DNA from: a virus
DNA length: 52,972 nucleotides
Virus record (IMG/VR): IMGVR_UViG_3300031688_000024
Coordinates: 1-52,972 of that record
Direction: 5' to 3' (one strand)
Every line of letters starts with the position of its first letter. The first letter of the stretch is position 1. Positions 29,676-37,584 of the stretch are shown one piece after another. The notes beneath the pieces are model-generated. The model made no database searches, was not told the origin of the DNA, and was given only the letters and a program-made list of their open reading frames with translations. Made by a program: the position numbers and the translations under genes.

Positions 29676-29760
29676 AGGAGAATTGGCAGAGCGGTCGAAT
29701 GCGGCAGTCTTGAAAACTGTTGAGGGTAAGACCTCCGGGGGTTCGAATCCCTCATTCTCC
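29676..29760 (+). tRNA. tRNA-Ser(TGA)
   Basis: Acceptor GGAGAAT/ATTCTCC, anticodon loop CTTGAAA, long variable arm. No CCA encoded. Confidence 0.95.
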
Positions 29761-29772
29761 GCAGTAAATTAG

Positions 29773-29805
29773 AATGGTTAATCCTCAGGGTTAACCATTT
29801 TTTTT
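29773..29805 (+). terminator. Terminator after tRNA-Ser
   Basis: AATGGTTAA / TTAACCATT with a 9-nt loop and eight T. The stop of the opposing gene lies inside the stem. Confidence 0.85.
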
Positions 29806-30017
29806 GTTACTAACATATAACACCACAATGCAATCATATTTAAGTAGGAAATCGTTTTTAATAATGTTTCCACGTAAAATAAGGTCATTGGGTTGATATT
29901 AGTAGTTGTGAGTAGGGTAACATTAACCCCCCTTAAAAGTCCCACCAACATAATAGTCATGAATATACCCGTCATTGTCATATGTTTAGTATATTTCACA
30001 TTCTCACCTACCCCCAT
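29778..30017 (-). CDS. Small membrane protein, hypothetical
   Basis: The minus-strand ORF of 79 codons predicts two membrane helices (about 13-35 and 45-70). No family recognised and no clear promoter. It is isolated on the opposite strand of the tRNA region, so the call is weaker than for its neighbours. Confidence 0.5.
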   Translation of the reverse strand: MGVGENVKYTKHMTMTGIFMTIMLVGLLRGVNVTLLTTTNINPMTLFYVETLLKTISYLNMIALWCYMLVTKKMVNPED

Positions 30018-30048
30018 AAATTAACCTTTTAAATAAGTATTAATTAAG

Positions 30049-30079
30049 TTGTGCGTATGACAATAAAAATATATCTTTG
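30049..30079 (+). promoter_or_regulatory. Promoter of metzincin gene
   Basis: TTG at 30049-30051, 20 bases, TATCTTTG at 30072-30079. Confidence 0.85.
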
Positions 30080-30105
30080 TTGTTCGAAAACTTAAAAACA
30101 TACCG

Positions 30106-30867
30106 ATGAAACACATTACTAAACTATTACTGGTAGTATTATTATTTTTAACGTCTTGTCAGGAAGACGGAACATGGTTAAACGAGTCAATGTCCGAGGA
30201 GGATTACGACCCTAACCCGAGTACTAGTCGAATCATATCCCATTTTAATGAGATGATACATCATTCCGAAATCGACTTTGATGACATGAATCAAATACCG
30301 ATGGTTATGAAATACATAGATACCGTTAAAGTATATGTACAGGGGAGTGGAGTAAAGGATAGACACCGTAACATAGTTAATAACGTAATTAACGACTTTA
30401 ATGTTCACTCTGAAGGGTCAGAATTCTACGCAATTATAGTGTCGGACTCATTAATCGCAAATAATTACGTCTTTTTTGGGGACCCTCGAGATTGGGTGGA
30501 CCTATGGAGTGCCTACCCGGATAGTATCACTGATACTGAAATATTTAAAAGTACTAATGGGGGTTTGAGTGAGACAGTTTTCAATGGGGAGGAAGAAATC
30601 CAATTCTCAAGATGGTTTGTCAATACCAATAACACTTACACCGATAAGGAATATTGGGTTTCATTACATGAATTCGGTCACTCCATTGGGTTTGGTTTTC
30701 ACACCACAACACCATCAACCATAATGGCGGATGGGTACCTATCCTATTTTAACGATTTTTTACACCCATTAGATAAGTCAGTTTTGAAACTATTATATTC
30801 TGATGAACTACCTCCTGGGACTACGAAATCCGAGACATCTATAATACTACCGACATTACTTAATTGA
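30106..30867 (+). CDS. Lipoprotein with metzincin-type zinc protease motif
   Basis: The N-terminus is a lipoprotein signal (KLLLVVLLFLTSC, lipidated Cys18). The following residues QED resemble the acidic export signal that takes Flavobacterium lipoproteins to the cell surface. HEFGHSIGFGFH at 188-199 is the full metzincin zinc motif HExxHxxGxxH, and Met207 in STIMADG fits the Met-turn. It therefore looks like a secreted or surface protease made by the infected cell. The substrate is unknown. It has its own host-like promoter and is the only gene of its transcript. Confidence 0.85.
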   Translation: MKHITKLLLVVLLFLTSCQEDGTWLNESMSEEDYDPNPSTSRIISHFNEMIHHSEIDFDDMNQIPMVMKYIDTVKVYVQGSGVKDRHRNIVNNVINDFNVHSEGSEFYAIIVSDSLIANNYVFFGDPRDWVDLWSAYPDSITDTEIFKSTNGGLSETVFNGEEEIQFSRWFVNTNNTYTDKEYWVSLHEFGHSIGFGFHTTTPSTIMADGYLSYFNDFLHPLDKSVLKLLYSDELPPGTTKSETSIILPTLLN

Positions 30868-30913
30868 CATTCAACCGATAGTTTACTATCATTACAATAC
30901 GTAAGACAAATAA

Positions 30914-30939
30914 ACGTCTAACTGCGTCAAATCAGACGT
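30914..30939 (+). other. Hairpin in 3' region of metzincin transcript
   Basis: ACGTCT (30914-30919) pairs with AGACGT (30934-30939). The 120 bases between the metzincin stop and the terminator contain no gene; a second hairpin GATAG/CTATC lies near 30878. Their purpose is unknown. Confidence 0.4.
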
Positions 30940-30989
30940 CCCAGAGGATTCTCAACTCACTAAACAGGAGATGGTGGAGCACGATAAAT

Positions 30990-31010
30990 AACCCCATTTT
31001 GGGGTTTTTT
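30990..31010 (+). terminator. Terminator after metzincin gene
   Basis: AACCCC, an ATTTT loop, GGGGTT and a T run. Confidence 0.8.
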
Positions 31011-31041
31011 ATTACTTATTAAACAGTTAAAAATAATACTT

Positions 31042-31275
31042 ATGAAGACAGTTAAGAATAGTAATGGAGACGTTAAGAGGGTTGACGAAGGCACTGCAAC
31101 CAACTTAGTTAATAGTGGTGTGTGGTCCTTTTGTCCTAAATCGGAATATAGGGGTAATAGAAAGAAAACAACACCAAATACAAAATCTGAGGACGACGTG
31201 GATTTACAGTCTAGAGGATTGTCGGACAAAAAATTAAGGAAAGAAAGAAGACTCGCGAAGTCAAATAAGAAATAG
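31042..31275 (+). CDS. Small basic protein, hypothetical
   Basis: The 77-residue product begins MKTVKNSNGDVKRVDEG and contains SGVWSFCPKSEYRG, then a Lys/Arg-rich disordered tail. I do not recognise a characterised family. Its stop is 1 base before the TTG start of the next gene, indicating coupling. Confidence 0.65.
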   Translation: MKTVKNSNGDVKRVDEGTATNLVNSGVWSFCPKSEYRGNRKKTTPNTKSEDDVDLQSRGLSDKKLRKERRLAKSNKK

Positions 31276-31276
31276 G

Positions 31277-32635
31277 TTGAAACGAGTAAAACTAATACTT
31301 TTTAGTTCGGATAGGTTATCATATAACCCACTTTCCGAAAAGATGTTAGAATTCACAGAGTTCTACATCGATAGGATTAGTCAGTCCACTGAATTTCACT
31401 GTGAGACGATTAAAGTCAATACAATTGACGCTGCACTGGAGCATCATATTGATGGGTTTGACTATGCTATATTCATGGCGTCAGGTAACCGAATTTACAA
31501 TTCCAAAGATTTACTTCCTGAATTAATAACACCATTTATCGAAAACCCTAAACTAACGTTAATGGGGCATATATTAGATAGGAAAGAAAAGTGGTACGAA
31601 TTAAATCATCAGTTTTTCACTATTGATGTTAACAATTGGGTGAAATGTGGTCGACCATCATATAATAAAATAGATGTAGGTAAACTAATAGAGGTGAAAA
31701 GAAGTGATGAGAATTTTCACGACGATTATACTCCATTATGGGTTGAAAAAGGAGATACGTTTCGTAATTACGAGAATACCGAGCAGGGGGCTAACTTAAT
31801 AAACCAAATACTTACTAATGATTATGATGTCCAAATATATGGAGGAAACATCAAGTCTAAAAAGGTATATCTATACCCTGAATATAACTCCAAGATATTC
31901 CACCAACTAATTTTAGATAAAGGGGTAACTGAGGACATCGATTATAATAAAAAGACTCACTTAAAGTCCCTATTACACGGTAACTCGACATGGGTTTTCA
32001 ATACGGAAGAAATGGAACTAACTAAGGACCATAAAGGTGAGTCGTTCAATGTGATATCACTACCATCCGCCGGGTTTAAGTTTTTAGACGTGGTTAAGGG
32101 TAATTACCTTTCGGAAGGGGGTAAAATTATTTTTTACGACTTTAATGTTAAAAGTGTTAGGTGGATTAAATATATTTTAGAGAGTAACTATGATACTATT
32201 CATGACTTAGTTCGTAATTTTGACGATAAGTGGGGTCTAATCGGTAAGCGAGGTGAGGGACTTTTAGATGATAATGATGGAATGACAGACTCAATGAGGG
32301 AAAATGTTAATGAGGTTTATGATTATTATGGTGGTATCGATAACTTTAAAGAATACTTAAAAACATTTAAAGGGTACCATATTGAGTACCACGACATTAA
32401 TATTATTGATAACCCTGAGTCTATTTATGGTCTTATGGGTGGGGAGAATAACCTAATAAATGTCTCCAACATATACTCAACAGACTACTCAAATATGTTT
32501 TACGGAAAATCTAAAATGACTAAAATTTTCAATAAATCAGTAACTTACATACAATCACCAACACTGATAGTTGGTAGGGGTGTTGATGTATCATACTCCG
32601 AGACTTTTTACGATAAAACCGAAAAAAATATATAA
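31277..32635 (+). CDS. Hypothetical 452-residue enzyme-like protein
   Basis: A TTG start directly after the preceding stop gives MKRVKLILFSS. The N-terminal 110 residues alternate strands and helices (LILFSSDRLSYN, FDYAIFMASGNRIYN) like a glycosyltransferase or nucleotide-binding fold. The middle contains AGFKFLDVVKGNYLSEGGKI followed by IFYDFN, which resembles a Rossmann-type strand-turn. I cannot assign a family. A sugar or nucleotide transferase is possible but unproven. Confidence 0.6.
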   Translation: MKRVKLILFSSDRLSYNPLSEKMLEFTEFYIDRISQSTEFHCETIKVNTIDAALEHHIDGFDYAIFMASGNRIYNSKDLLPELITPFIENPKLTLMGHILDRKEKWYELNHQFFTIDVNNWVKCGRPSYNKIDVGKLIEVKRSDENFHDDYTPLWVEKGDTFRNYENTEQGANLINQILTNDYDVQIYGGNIKSKKVYLYPEYNSKIFHQLILDKGVTEDIDYNKKTHLKSLLHGNSTWVFNTEEMELTKDHKGESFNVISLPSAGFKFLDVVKGNYLSEGGKIIFYDFNVKSVRWIKYILESNYDTIHDLVRNFDDKWGLIGKRGEGLLDDNDGMTDSMRENVNEVYDYYGGIDNFKEYLKTFKGYHIEYHDINIIDNPESIYGLMGGENNLINVSNIYSTDYSNMFYGKSKMTKIFNKSVTYIQSPTLIVGRGVDVSYSETFYDKTEKNI

Positions 32636-32645
32636 TCAGAGAGGG

Positions 32646-32676
32646 TTGTTAGTTTAACTTTATTAACTTATCTTTG
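32646..32676 (+). promoter_or_regulatory. Promoter of tRNA-Leu
   Basis: TTG at 32646-32648, 20 bases, TATCTTTG at 32669-32676, 21 bases before tRNA-Leu. Confidence 0.85.
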
Positions 32677-32697
32677 TGATGTTAAAAAGTTATAATC

Positions 32698-32779
32698 ACT
32701 TGGGTGGTGGAATTGGTAGACACGTCAGACTTAAAATCTGATTCCTTTTGGAGTGTGGGTTCGATTCCCATCCCGAGTA
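32698..32779 (+). tRNA. tRNA-Leu(TAA)
   Basis: Acceptor ACTTGGG/CCCGAGT, anticodon loop CTTAAAA, class II variable arm. No CCA encoded; trailer CAAAA. Confidence 0.95.
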
Positions 32780-32783
32780 CAAA

Positions 32784-32880
32784 ATAAGAGAAGTAGTAAA
32801 GCTGATTAAATTGAGAAACATAGGTAAAGGTTAACCTCTCATTCACGCAGTAACCTCGAAAGACCCGAACCTTCTCTTAT
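32784..32880 (+). ncRNA. Hairpin-closed spacer RNA
   Basis: ATAAGAGAAG (32784-32793) pairs perfectly with CTTCTCTTAT (32871-32880), enclosing 77 bases with no tRNA features. The box CCTCGAAAGA occurs inside it and again at about 32942. Similar closed spacers follow other tRNAs here. Confidence 0.45.
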
Positions 32881-32998
32881 GTTATTTAAAACCACTCAGG
32901 TTCAGATATAGAAATATATTGAGGATAATTCAGTCACCCGCACCTCGAAAGAGAAAAAACTTTAGACTGACAAGTGAGGAATGTGGGAGCCTTACAAT

Positions 32999-33072
<74 letters not shown>

Positions 33073-33093
33073 CAAATATTAATAAATTGAATT

Positions 33094-33324
33094 ATGGTGG
33101 AATATATTGGGTGGGCTGCGACTGTCGCTATTGTCCTTTCGTTCTTAATGAACGACTTACTTAAATTAAGAGTGACTAGTTTAATCGGGGCTCTATTGTG
33201 GTTATGGTACGGCATTGTAACTAACATACCGTCGATTCTTTTTCTAAATATTATTATCGTAATTATACAAATTTATAAAATATACCAACTAAAAAGGGGT
33301 AAAACTAAAGAGAAACATGATTAA
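33094..33324 (+). CDS. PQ-loop/YgjV-like small membrane protein
   Basis: The 76-residue product has three hydrophobic helices: EYIGWAATVAIVLSFLM, SLIGALLWLWYGIVT and SILFLNIIIVIIQIYKIY, with NDLLKLRVTSL between. This layout is that of small YgjV-type or SemiSWEET-like proteins. Substrate unknown. It follows tRNA-Arg by 21 bases and overlaps the next gene by 8 bases. Confidence 0.7.
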   Translation: MVEYIGWAATVAIVLSFLMNDLLKLRVTSLIGALLWLWYGIVTNIPSILFLNIIIVIIQIYKIYQLKRGKTKEKHD

Positions 33325-33616
33325 AGACCATAAAGAGATACCCGAATTCCAAATAAAGGGGGATATAAGTGAGATAAATGAATCGTTTGACTTCCATAGT
33401 CGTAATGTCGAGTTAATCGAACAGAACCTTAATGGGGGTCCTAAGGAAACAATTCTTTGTTACTTCATAACTGAAGACGGTCGGAGATTGGTTGCGGAAT
33501 TACCCGAGGAGTCATATCTAACGTCAATAAATGAGAGTCTACGATATTTCGTTGGAAAAGAAGAGTATGAGATGTGTGGTAAAATCAATAAAGTCAAAGA
33601 AAAACTATTAAACTAA
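33317..33616 (+). CDS. Small protein with UVR-like C-terminus
   Basis: The 99-residue product ends with KEEYEMCGKINKVKEKLL, close to the UVR helical motif used for protein contacts in UvrB, ClpC and McsA. The N-terminal part is strand-rich and unassigned. A link with the phage ClpC-like protein, which also has a UVR segment, is conceivable but only a guess. Confidence 0.55.
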   Translation: MIKDHKEIPEFQIKGDISEINESFDFHSRNVELIEQNLNGGPKETILCYFITEDGRRLVAELPEESYLTSINESLRYFVGKEEYEMCGKINKVKEKLLN

Positions 33617-33625
33617 TGGTATATT

Positions 33626-33775
33626 ATGGTGAAACGGATTTCATTTTTAAAATATAAGGTAGGACATCAATTCTACATTGTGCCGACAATACAAATCACA
33701 TACGATAAAAGACTAAACGGGAAATACTCAATAGATTTGTTATGGGGTCGATGGGGTATATCAATGGCATGGTAA
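33626..33775 (+). CDS. Small hypothetical protein, 49 residues
   Basis: An ATG 10 bases after the previous stop opens 49 codons: MVKRISFLKYKVGHQFYIVP, ending LLWGRWGISMAW. It is basic and aromatic at the end, with no family recognised. Position and uninterrupted frame support it. Confidence 0.55.
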   Translation: MVKRISFLKYKVGHQFYIVPTIQITYDKRLNGKYSIDLLWGRWGISMAW

Positions 33776-33779
33776 TTGA

Positions 33780-33787
33780 TATTTATT
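33780..33787 (+). promoter_or_regulatory. Late-type motif
   Basis: GATATTTATTAAC on the coding strand lies about 60 bases before the lipoprotein gene at 33847. Confidence 0.35.
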
Positions 33788-33846
33788 AACTATTAGTTGA
33801 GTATCACTTGACGGATAAATAATAACAGACTTAAATTAATCATATT

Positions 33847-34422
33847 ATGAAAAAAATATTATTAGTATTAATCACATTTACTTTAACTTCGTGTGGGACA
33901 TACCAAACATTACGAACCCAAAACAATACGCCATTAAGGATTAACAATTTTAACACAGATAACACATATCAAAATCTAAACTGGTCCCCATATTATTATT
34001 ATGGGACTAATTTTTACGATATGAGTCATCATTTTAATCATGGGGTATGGTGGAACTATAATAGACGAGGTTTTGGTTTTACATATAATTGGAATCACAA
34101 TAGGTGGAGTTCATCGTATTGGCGTGGTGGATGGTATAACACCAATAACCAATATAGGTGGTATGATAACCGTAGGGGTCGAAGAACGAGTAGTACTCGT
34201 CAAAATGTCCGACATATAGTAACGAAACCAATTCGTTTGGTTAGTACTAATACCGTCAGACCCATCCCTATACGGAACGGTAATTCGATAATTAAACGAG
34301 TAAGACGTAACAACGTCAGAACCAACAAAGTCAGGAGAGTAACCCCAATTAGGAGGAATACCCATACTAAATCCCCACGTAGAACCATACAATCAAATAA
34401 GAAAAGAAGAACTAATCAATAA
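33847..34422 (+). CDS. Aromatic/Arg-rich lipoprotein
   Basis: A clear lipoprotein signal (KKILLVLITFTLTSC, Cys16) precedes about 90 residues extremely rich in Tyr, Trp, Asn and Arg, and a C-terminal half dominated by Arg, Asn and Thr. No catalytic motif. Such composition is found in envelope lipoproteins of Bacteroidota, so it may change the cell surface of the infected host. A strong terminator follows at once. Confidence 0.7.
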   Translation: MKKILLVLITFTLTSCGTYQTLRTQNNTPLRINNFNTDNTYQNLNWSPYYYYGTNFYDMSHHFNHGVWWNYNRRGFGFTYNWNHNRWSSSYWRGGWYNTNNQYRWYDNRRGRRTSSTRQNVRHIVTKPIRLVSTNTVRPIPIRNGNSIIKRVRRNNVRTNKVRRVTPIRRNTHTKSPRRTIQSNKKRRTNQ

Positions 34423-34430
34423 TTTAAAAA

Positions 34431-34457
34431 AAACTCTCACCATGGTGAGAGTTTTTT
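34431..34457 (+). terminator. Terminator after lipoprotein gene
   Basis: AAACTCTCAC, loop CATG, GTGAGAGTTT then TTT. Confidence 0.9.
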
Positions 34458-34467
34458 ATTTATATGT

Positions 34468-34498
34468 TTGGTGGTTGTATCTATTTAACTTATCTTTG
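34468..34498 (+). promoter_or_regulatory. Promoter of 34528 operon
   Basis: TTG at 34468-34470, 20 bases, TATCTTTG at 34491-34498. Confidence 0.85.
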
Positions 34499-34527
34499 TA
34501 GTGTTAAATAAATAAAGACATAAAGAT

Positions 34528-34971
34528 ATGGGTACGAACTACAGAAGAATTCCGAAGATAAGTGATATGGTCAGTAAAAGTCAAAAACTTACACTGAGAC
34601 TACAGGAGATGAACCTATATGACGCGTCCATGACGTATAATGGATTTAACTTCATCAAAACCGATGGGTTGAATTCTAACTCACCATGGGATGAATTTAC
34701 CGATGGGATGTCAGTACATATTGGTAAACGTAGTGGTGGTTGGAAATTCTCATGGAACTTCCATAATGGAAAGTTCTATACAAATAAGAAAGAATTGTTC
34801 GACTTCATTAGAAGTGGTCGAATCGTAAATGAATACGGAGAACAAATACCGACGGAGGAGTTCATTCATATGGCAATCGGATGGTGTGTTGACGGATTGG
34901 ACGGAATCGAAGAGGGGTACGAGAAAGAAGTGGACGGATTAAGTGTCTCAACATCAACAGACTTTTCATAA
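34528..34971 (+). CDS. MGTNY-type conserved phage protein
   Basis: The 147-residue product starts MGTNYRRIP and contains SVHIGKRSGGWKFSWNFH, a combination seen in many small phage and plasmid proteins of unknown function. In other members a CxxC-like metal site is often present between the two parts; here it is absent. It is first in a three-gene unit. Confidence 0.65.
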   Translation: MGTNYRRIPKISDMVSKSQKLTLRLQEMNLYDASMTYNGFNFIKTDGLNSNSPWDEFTDGMSVHIGKRSGGWKFSWNFHNGKFYTNKKELFDFIRSGRIVNEYGEQIPTEEFIHMAIGWCVDGLDGIEEGYEKEVDGLSVSTSTDFS

Positions 34972-34972
34972 T

Positions 34973-35209
34973 ATGAGTAATAAAAATAGGTATGACCATT
35001 ACGTAGGTATGGTCGAGAGGTGTGAGAAAATCATTAATAGTTGTATTACGGAAAAACAGTTAGAATCCGCAGATAAGTATTTGGAACTATTTAAGAGACA
35101 GATAAAGAACGCCGAAACGAATAGTATGGAGGGTAAGTTGTTTTACGATAAAGTATCTTCACAACAAAAAGACTTGAGGATTAAAATAAAAACGTTTATT
35201 ATTACATAA
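34973..35209 (+). CDS. Small helical protein
   Basis: The ATG at 34973, 1 base after the upstream stop, is preferred over an in-frame start 30 bases earlier. The 78 residues are charged and helical (coiled-coil-like). The stop overlaps the next ATG (TAATG). Function unknown. Confidence 0.6.
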   Translation: MSNKNRYDHYVGMVERCEKIINSCITEKQLESADKYLELFKRQIKNAETNSMEGKLFYDKVSSQQKDLRIKIKTFIIT

Positions 35210-35457
35210 TGGATAACAGTAGTAATACATTTGACAATCAAAACCAATATGAGCATAATACTACGTTGGATGTTAATTTTAGATACATGATACCTAAGGG
35301 TACTAAAACTATTGAGATTATCGCTGAGATTGAAAACATTGCCGGTGTAGACATATTTTATACAAAATCAGGTAGGTCATTCGCTGAACATCAATTGGAC
35401 GGTGTCGAAGTGACATATAATTACATAATGAAAACATGGCCCGAAGTCGATGCATAG
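35209..35457 (+). CDS. Small hypothetical protein
   Basis: The 82-residue, acidic, strand-rich product starts MDNSSNTFDNQNQYEHN. No motif recognised. It is coupled to the upstream gene through TAATG. Confidence 0.6.
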   Translation: MDNSSNTFDNQNQYEHNTTLDVNFRYMIPKGTKTIEIIAEIENIAGVDIFYTKSGRSFAEHQLDGVEVTYNYIMKTWPEVDA

Positions 35458-35610
35458 ATTAGGGAACGAAGCCCACGGATTACGGGTTTATTTAATATTA
35501 AACCTCAACCACTTTCGAGTTTGTTGAATTGTTAAATAGATTGTCGCGGATGTCGGTCGAATCGTTGGTCGGATTAGTTGGTAACTCTAAGGTGTTTAAA
35601 AGTTACAAAT
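35458..35610 (+). other. Noncoding spacer before tRNA-Val-like gene
   Basis: No ORF. Short helices are possible (ACGGATTACGGGT region, GTCGGTCGAATCG region). It may be leader RNA processed from the tRNA transcript. Confidence 0.3.
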
Positions 35611-35684
35611 ACCCCTATAGCTCAGTTGGTTAGAGCATCTCAATAACATTGAGAATGACGTAAGTTCGATTCTTACTGGTGGTT
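35611..35684 (+). tRNA. tRNA-Val(AAC), atypical
   Basis: A cloverleaf can be drawn: acceptor ACCCCTA/TGGTGGT with one C-U mismatch and G-U pairs, D arm GCTCAGTTGGTTAGAGC, anticodon stem TCTCA/TGAGA, loop ATAACAT (anticodon AAC), T arm GTAAG-TTCGATT-CTTAC. A34 in a bacterial Val tRNA is unusual. Confidence 0.7.
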
Positions 35685-35728
35685 CTAAAAAATAAATGAA
35701 AAGGGTTAGACTATCTCATTTATTTGAG

Positions 35729-35736
35729 TATCTTTG
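35729..35736 (+). promoter_or_regulatory. TATCTTTG promoter
   Basis: A -7 type element without a good -33 TTG, upstream of the small gene at 35843. Confidence 0.55.
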
Positions 35737-35842
35737 TAGAGTCAAAGACGACAAAACAAAAATAAATTAAAAAAAAGGGTACTAAACATATTTTTTATAT
35801 ATGTATATACAGTATCCGACGTAACGGGATAATAATATAATT

Positions 35843-35992
35843 ATGAAAACAAATACTAACATACAACTCTTATCGAATCAGATGTTCCATTTATGGACTG
35901 CGATTACTGTCTCGGTATGTGCGTTTGGCTTTGGACAGGACAGTTATAATGTTAGAGAACCGAAACGATTAATTGGATATTTAAAATGGTGA
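35843..35992 (+). CDS. Small protein, 49 residues, one hydrophobic segment
   Basis: An ATG opens 49 codons: MKTNTNIQLLSNQMFHLW, then TAITVSVCAFGFG (short hydrophobic stretch), ending RLIGYLKW. It lies between a TATCTTTG promoter and a terminator, which supports a real mini-gene. Function unknown. Confidence 0.55.
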   Translation: MKTNTNIQLLSNQMFHLWTAITVSVCAFGFGQDSYNVREPKRLIGYLKW

Positions 35993-36026
35993 TATAGACT
36001 AAACACATATATACTCAGTATTAGAT

Positions 36027-36058
36027 AATCCAATTTCCAAAAGAAGTTGGATTTTTTT
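36027..36058 (+). terminator. Terminator after small gene 35843
   Basis: AATCCAATTT pairs with AAGTTGGATT (one G-U) around a 7-nt loop, then a T run. Confidence 0.85.
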
Positions 36059-36105
36059 GTACCCAATAATTCGGATTCTAACGAATTAAAATAATAGAAA
36101 CAAAT

Positions 36106-36178
36106 GGTGTTCGTAGTTTAATGGCGAGAATGGTGGATTGTGATTCCACAGATGGGAGTTCGATTCTCCTCTTACACC
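36106..36178 (+). tRNA. tRNA-His(GTG)
   Basis: An extra 5' G pairs with C73 as expected for His. Anticodon loop TTGTGAT. The acceptor has two mismatches in the middle (T-T, C-T). Confidence 0.85.
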
Positions 36179-36209
36179 CTAAATGGTTGTTTTTATACCA
36201 TATTAAATA

Positions 36210-36224
36210 GTTCATTGACATATT
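36210..36224 (+). promoter_or_regulatory. boxA-like antitermination site
   Basis: GTTCATTGACATATT resembles bacterial boxA (E. coli GCTCTTTAACA) and the leader box of Bacteroidota rRNA operons. It lies 14 bases before tRNA-Ser; an identical copy is at 39218. Confidence 0.55.
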
Positions 36225-36237
36225 GGATAAAATTAAA

Positions 36238-36324
36238 GGAAGGTTGACAGAGTCTGGCTTATTGTACTAGTCTTGAAAACTAGAGGGTGTAAAAACTCCA
36301 TGGGTTCGAATCCCATACCTTCCT
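36238..36324 (+). tRNA. tRNA-Ser(TGA), second copy
   Basis: Acceptor GGAAGGT/ACCTTCC, loop CTTGAAA, long variable arm. Different in sequence from the copy at 29676. Confidence 0.93.
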
Positions 36325-36329
36325 CTACA

Positions 36330-36403
36330 TTAACTTGTGGTATAACGGTGATTACATTTGACTTTGACTCAAATAATGGAGGTTCGATTCCTCCCAAGTT
36401 AAC
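36330..36403 (+). tRNA. tRNA-Gln(TTG)
   Basis: Acceptor TTAACTT/AAGTTAA, anticodon loop CTTTGAC. Confidence 0.93.
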
Positions 36404-36410
36404 AATAATA

Positions 36411-36482
36411 CGGGTAGTATTCTCGGGGTGAGAAGCTCGCCTTGGACGCGAGAGGTGGTAGGTTCGACTCCTATCTACCCGA
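36411..36482 (+). tRNA. tRNA-Pro(TGG)
   Basis: Acceptor CGGGTAG/CTACCCG, anticodon loop CTTGGAC. Confidence 0.95.
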
Positions 36483-36490
36483 CTAAAGTA

Positions 36491-36562
36491 GCCCTTGTAG
36501 CAAACCGGCGTAGGCAATCGACTTTTAATCGATGGGGTCAGGTTCGACTCCTGACAGGGGCA
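36491..36562 (+). tRNA. tRNA-Lys(TTT)
   Basis: Acceptor GCCCTTG/CAGGGGC, anticodon loop CTTTTAA. Confidence 0.95.
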
Positions 36563-36605
36563 CAAATTGGAATGGTTATGCCAATTAAAGTATATGTAAC
36601 CACCT

Positions 36606-36676
36606 GTTTCGTTGGCGTAATGGTAGCGTATTTCTTTTACATGGAAATGGCAGTGGTTCGATTCCACTACGAAATA
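36606..36676 (+). tRNA. tRNA-Val(TAC)
   Basis: Acceptor GTTTCGT/ACGAAAT, loop TTTACAT, anticodon TAC. The anticodon stem has one T-G pair. Confidence 0.88.
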
Positions 36677-36776
36677 CAAAAATAGTTGGGTGAAAGTGAT
36701 TCATTACTACAATAGTGATAACAACACACGATATTCTATGGGTATTAGGAATTGTAGTTCCAATCGATATAGTTTT

Positions 36777-36848
36777 TGGCGTTAGTGGAATGGTGACCAA
36801 GGCCGGCGATAAGCCGGCAGGAGCAAGTTCGATTCTTGTACGTTGACA
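36777..36848 (+). tRNA. tRNA with aberrant anticodon loop
   Basis: Acceptor TTGGCGT/ACGTTGA (three G-U pairs), D arm and T arm GCAAG-TTCGATT-CTTGT are good. The anticodon stem GCCGG/CCGGC encloses CGATAAG, which lacks the universal T33 and can close to a 5-nt loop. It reads ATA by position, or GAT (Ile) if one base was lost. Confidence 0.7.
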
Positions 36849-36856
36849 AAATAAAT

Positions 36857-36939
36857 GGGATATGAAAGTCGTTCGGATACGGCAGCGAGACTGTAAATCT
36901 CGTCCTTCGGGGAGTGGTTCGAGTCCACCATAACCCACA
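36857..36939 (+). tRNA. tRNA-Tyr(GTA)
   Basis: Anticodon loop CTGTAAA and long variable arm. Acceptor TGGGATA/TAACCCA with one A-A mismatch. Confidence 0.9.
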
Positions 36940-37016
36940 ATTACATAAAATTTGTGTTTAGGATATGTATTTAGATTATATATATTAATATATGACTTAA
37001 CATATAACGTAAATCA

Positions 37017-37493
37017 ATGAACACAGTAATTAACAAGTCAAAATTATCAATTTCAATACTCTCAAATTTAATGGCATTTCACATACCGGTTATATTATGG
37101 TATTCGAGTGGGGGTTTTGAAGAATCGATAAGTAGTTACCATTTAACAGATGCGAAATGGGCATTATTTATAACATTAATAATTACCTCTTTTGGGTTTT
37201 TTATTGGGAAAGTTGAGTATAGACTCTCAGGGGTTCTTTTAATTCTAATTGCGATTTTTAATATTGAATATGAGTTAATTCATAATATAACTGCCGGTTT
37301 GTTTTTTGCGTATACTGCGGTTTTAATGTTCATGGATAAGAGGTTTTGGTTTTTATCGATACCGATATTCATATCGTCATTAACGATACCGTTTATGTCG
37401 TTATACCCCTTTGAGATGATTTCATTATTATGTATTATATCGTTTAATGTTCTATATATTTTAAGATATGTTAGAATTATTAACATAAGATAA
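37017..37493 (+). CDS. Polytopic membrane protein, hypothetical
   Basis: The 158-residue product has about five membrane helices (about 14-30, 46-66, 70-84, 88-106, 112-130, 133-152). No conserved motif recognised. It is embedded between tRNA-Tyr and tRNA-Phe. No clear TAnnTTTG is seen, so it may be read from the tRNA transcript. Confidence 0.65.
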   Translation: MNTVINKSKLSISILSNLMAFHIPVILWYSSGGFEESISSYHLTDAKWALFITLIITSFGFFIGKVEYRLSGVLLILIAIFNIEYELIHNITAGLFFAYTAVLMFMDKRFWFLSIPIFISSLTIPFMSLYPFEMISLLCIISFNVLYILRYVRIINIR

Positions 37494-37511
37494 TACTATT
37501 CAAATTTTAAC

Positions 37512-37584
37512 GGTACTGTAGCTCAAATGGTAGAGCACTTGGTTGAAGCCCAAGGTGTAGTTGGTTCGATACCAATCAGTACCA
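37512..37584 (+). tRNA. tRNA-Phe(GAA)
   Basis: Acceptor GGTACTG/CAGTACC, anticodon loop TTGAAGC. Confidence 0.94.

Noticed and set aside
36233-36938. Minus-strand ORFs across the tRNA cluster
   Set aside because: They run antisense through tRNA-Ser, Gln, Pro, Lys, Val and Tyr; the Arg/Cys-rich translation reflects tRNA sequence.
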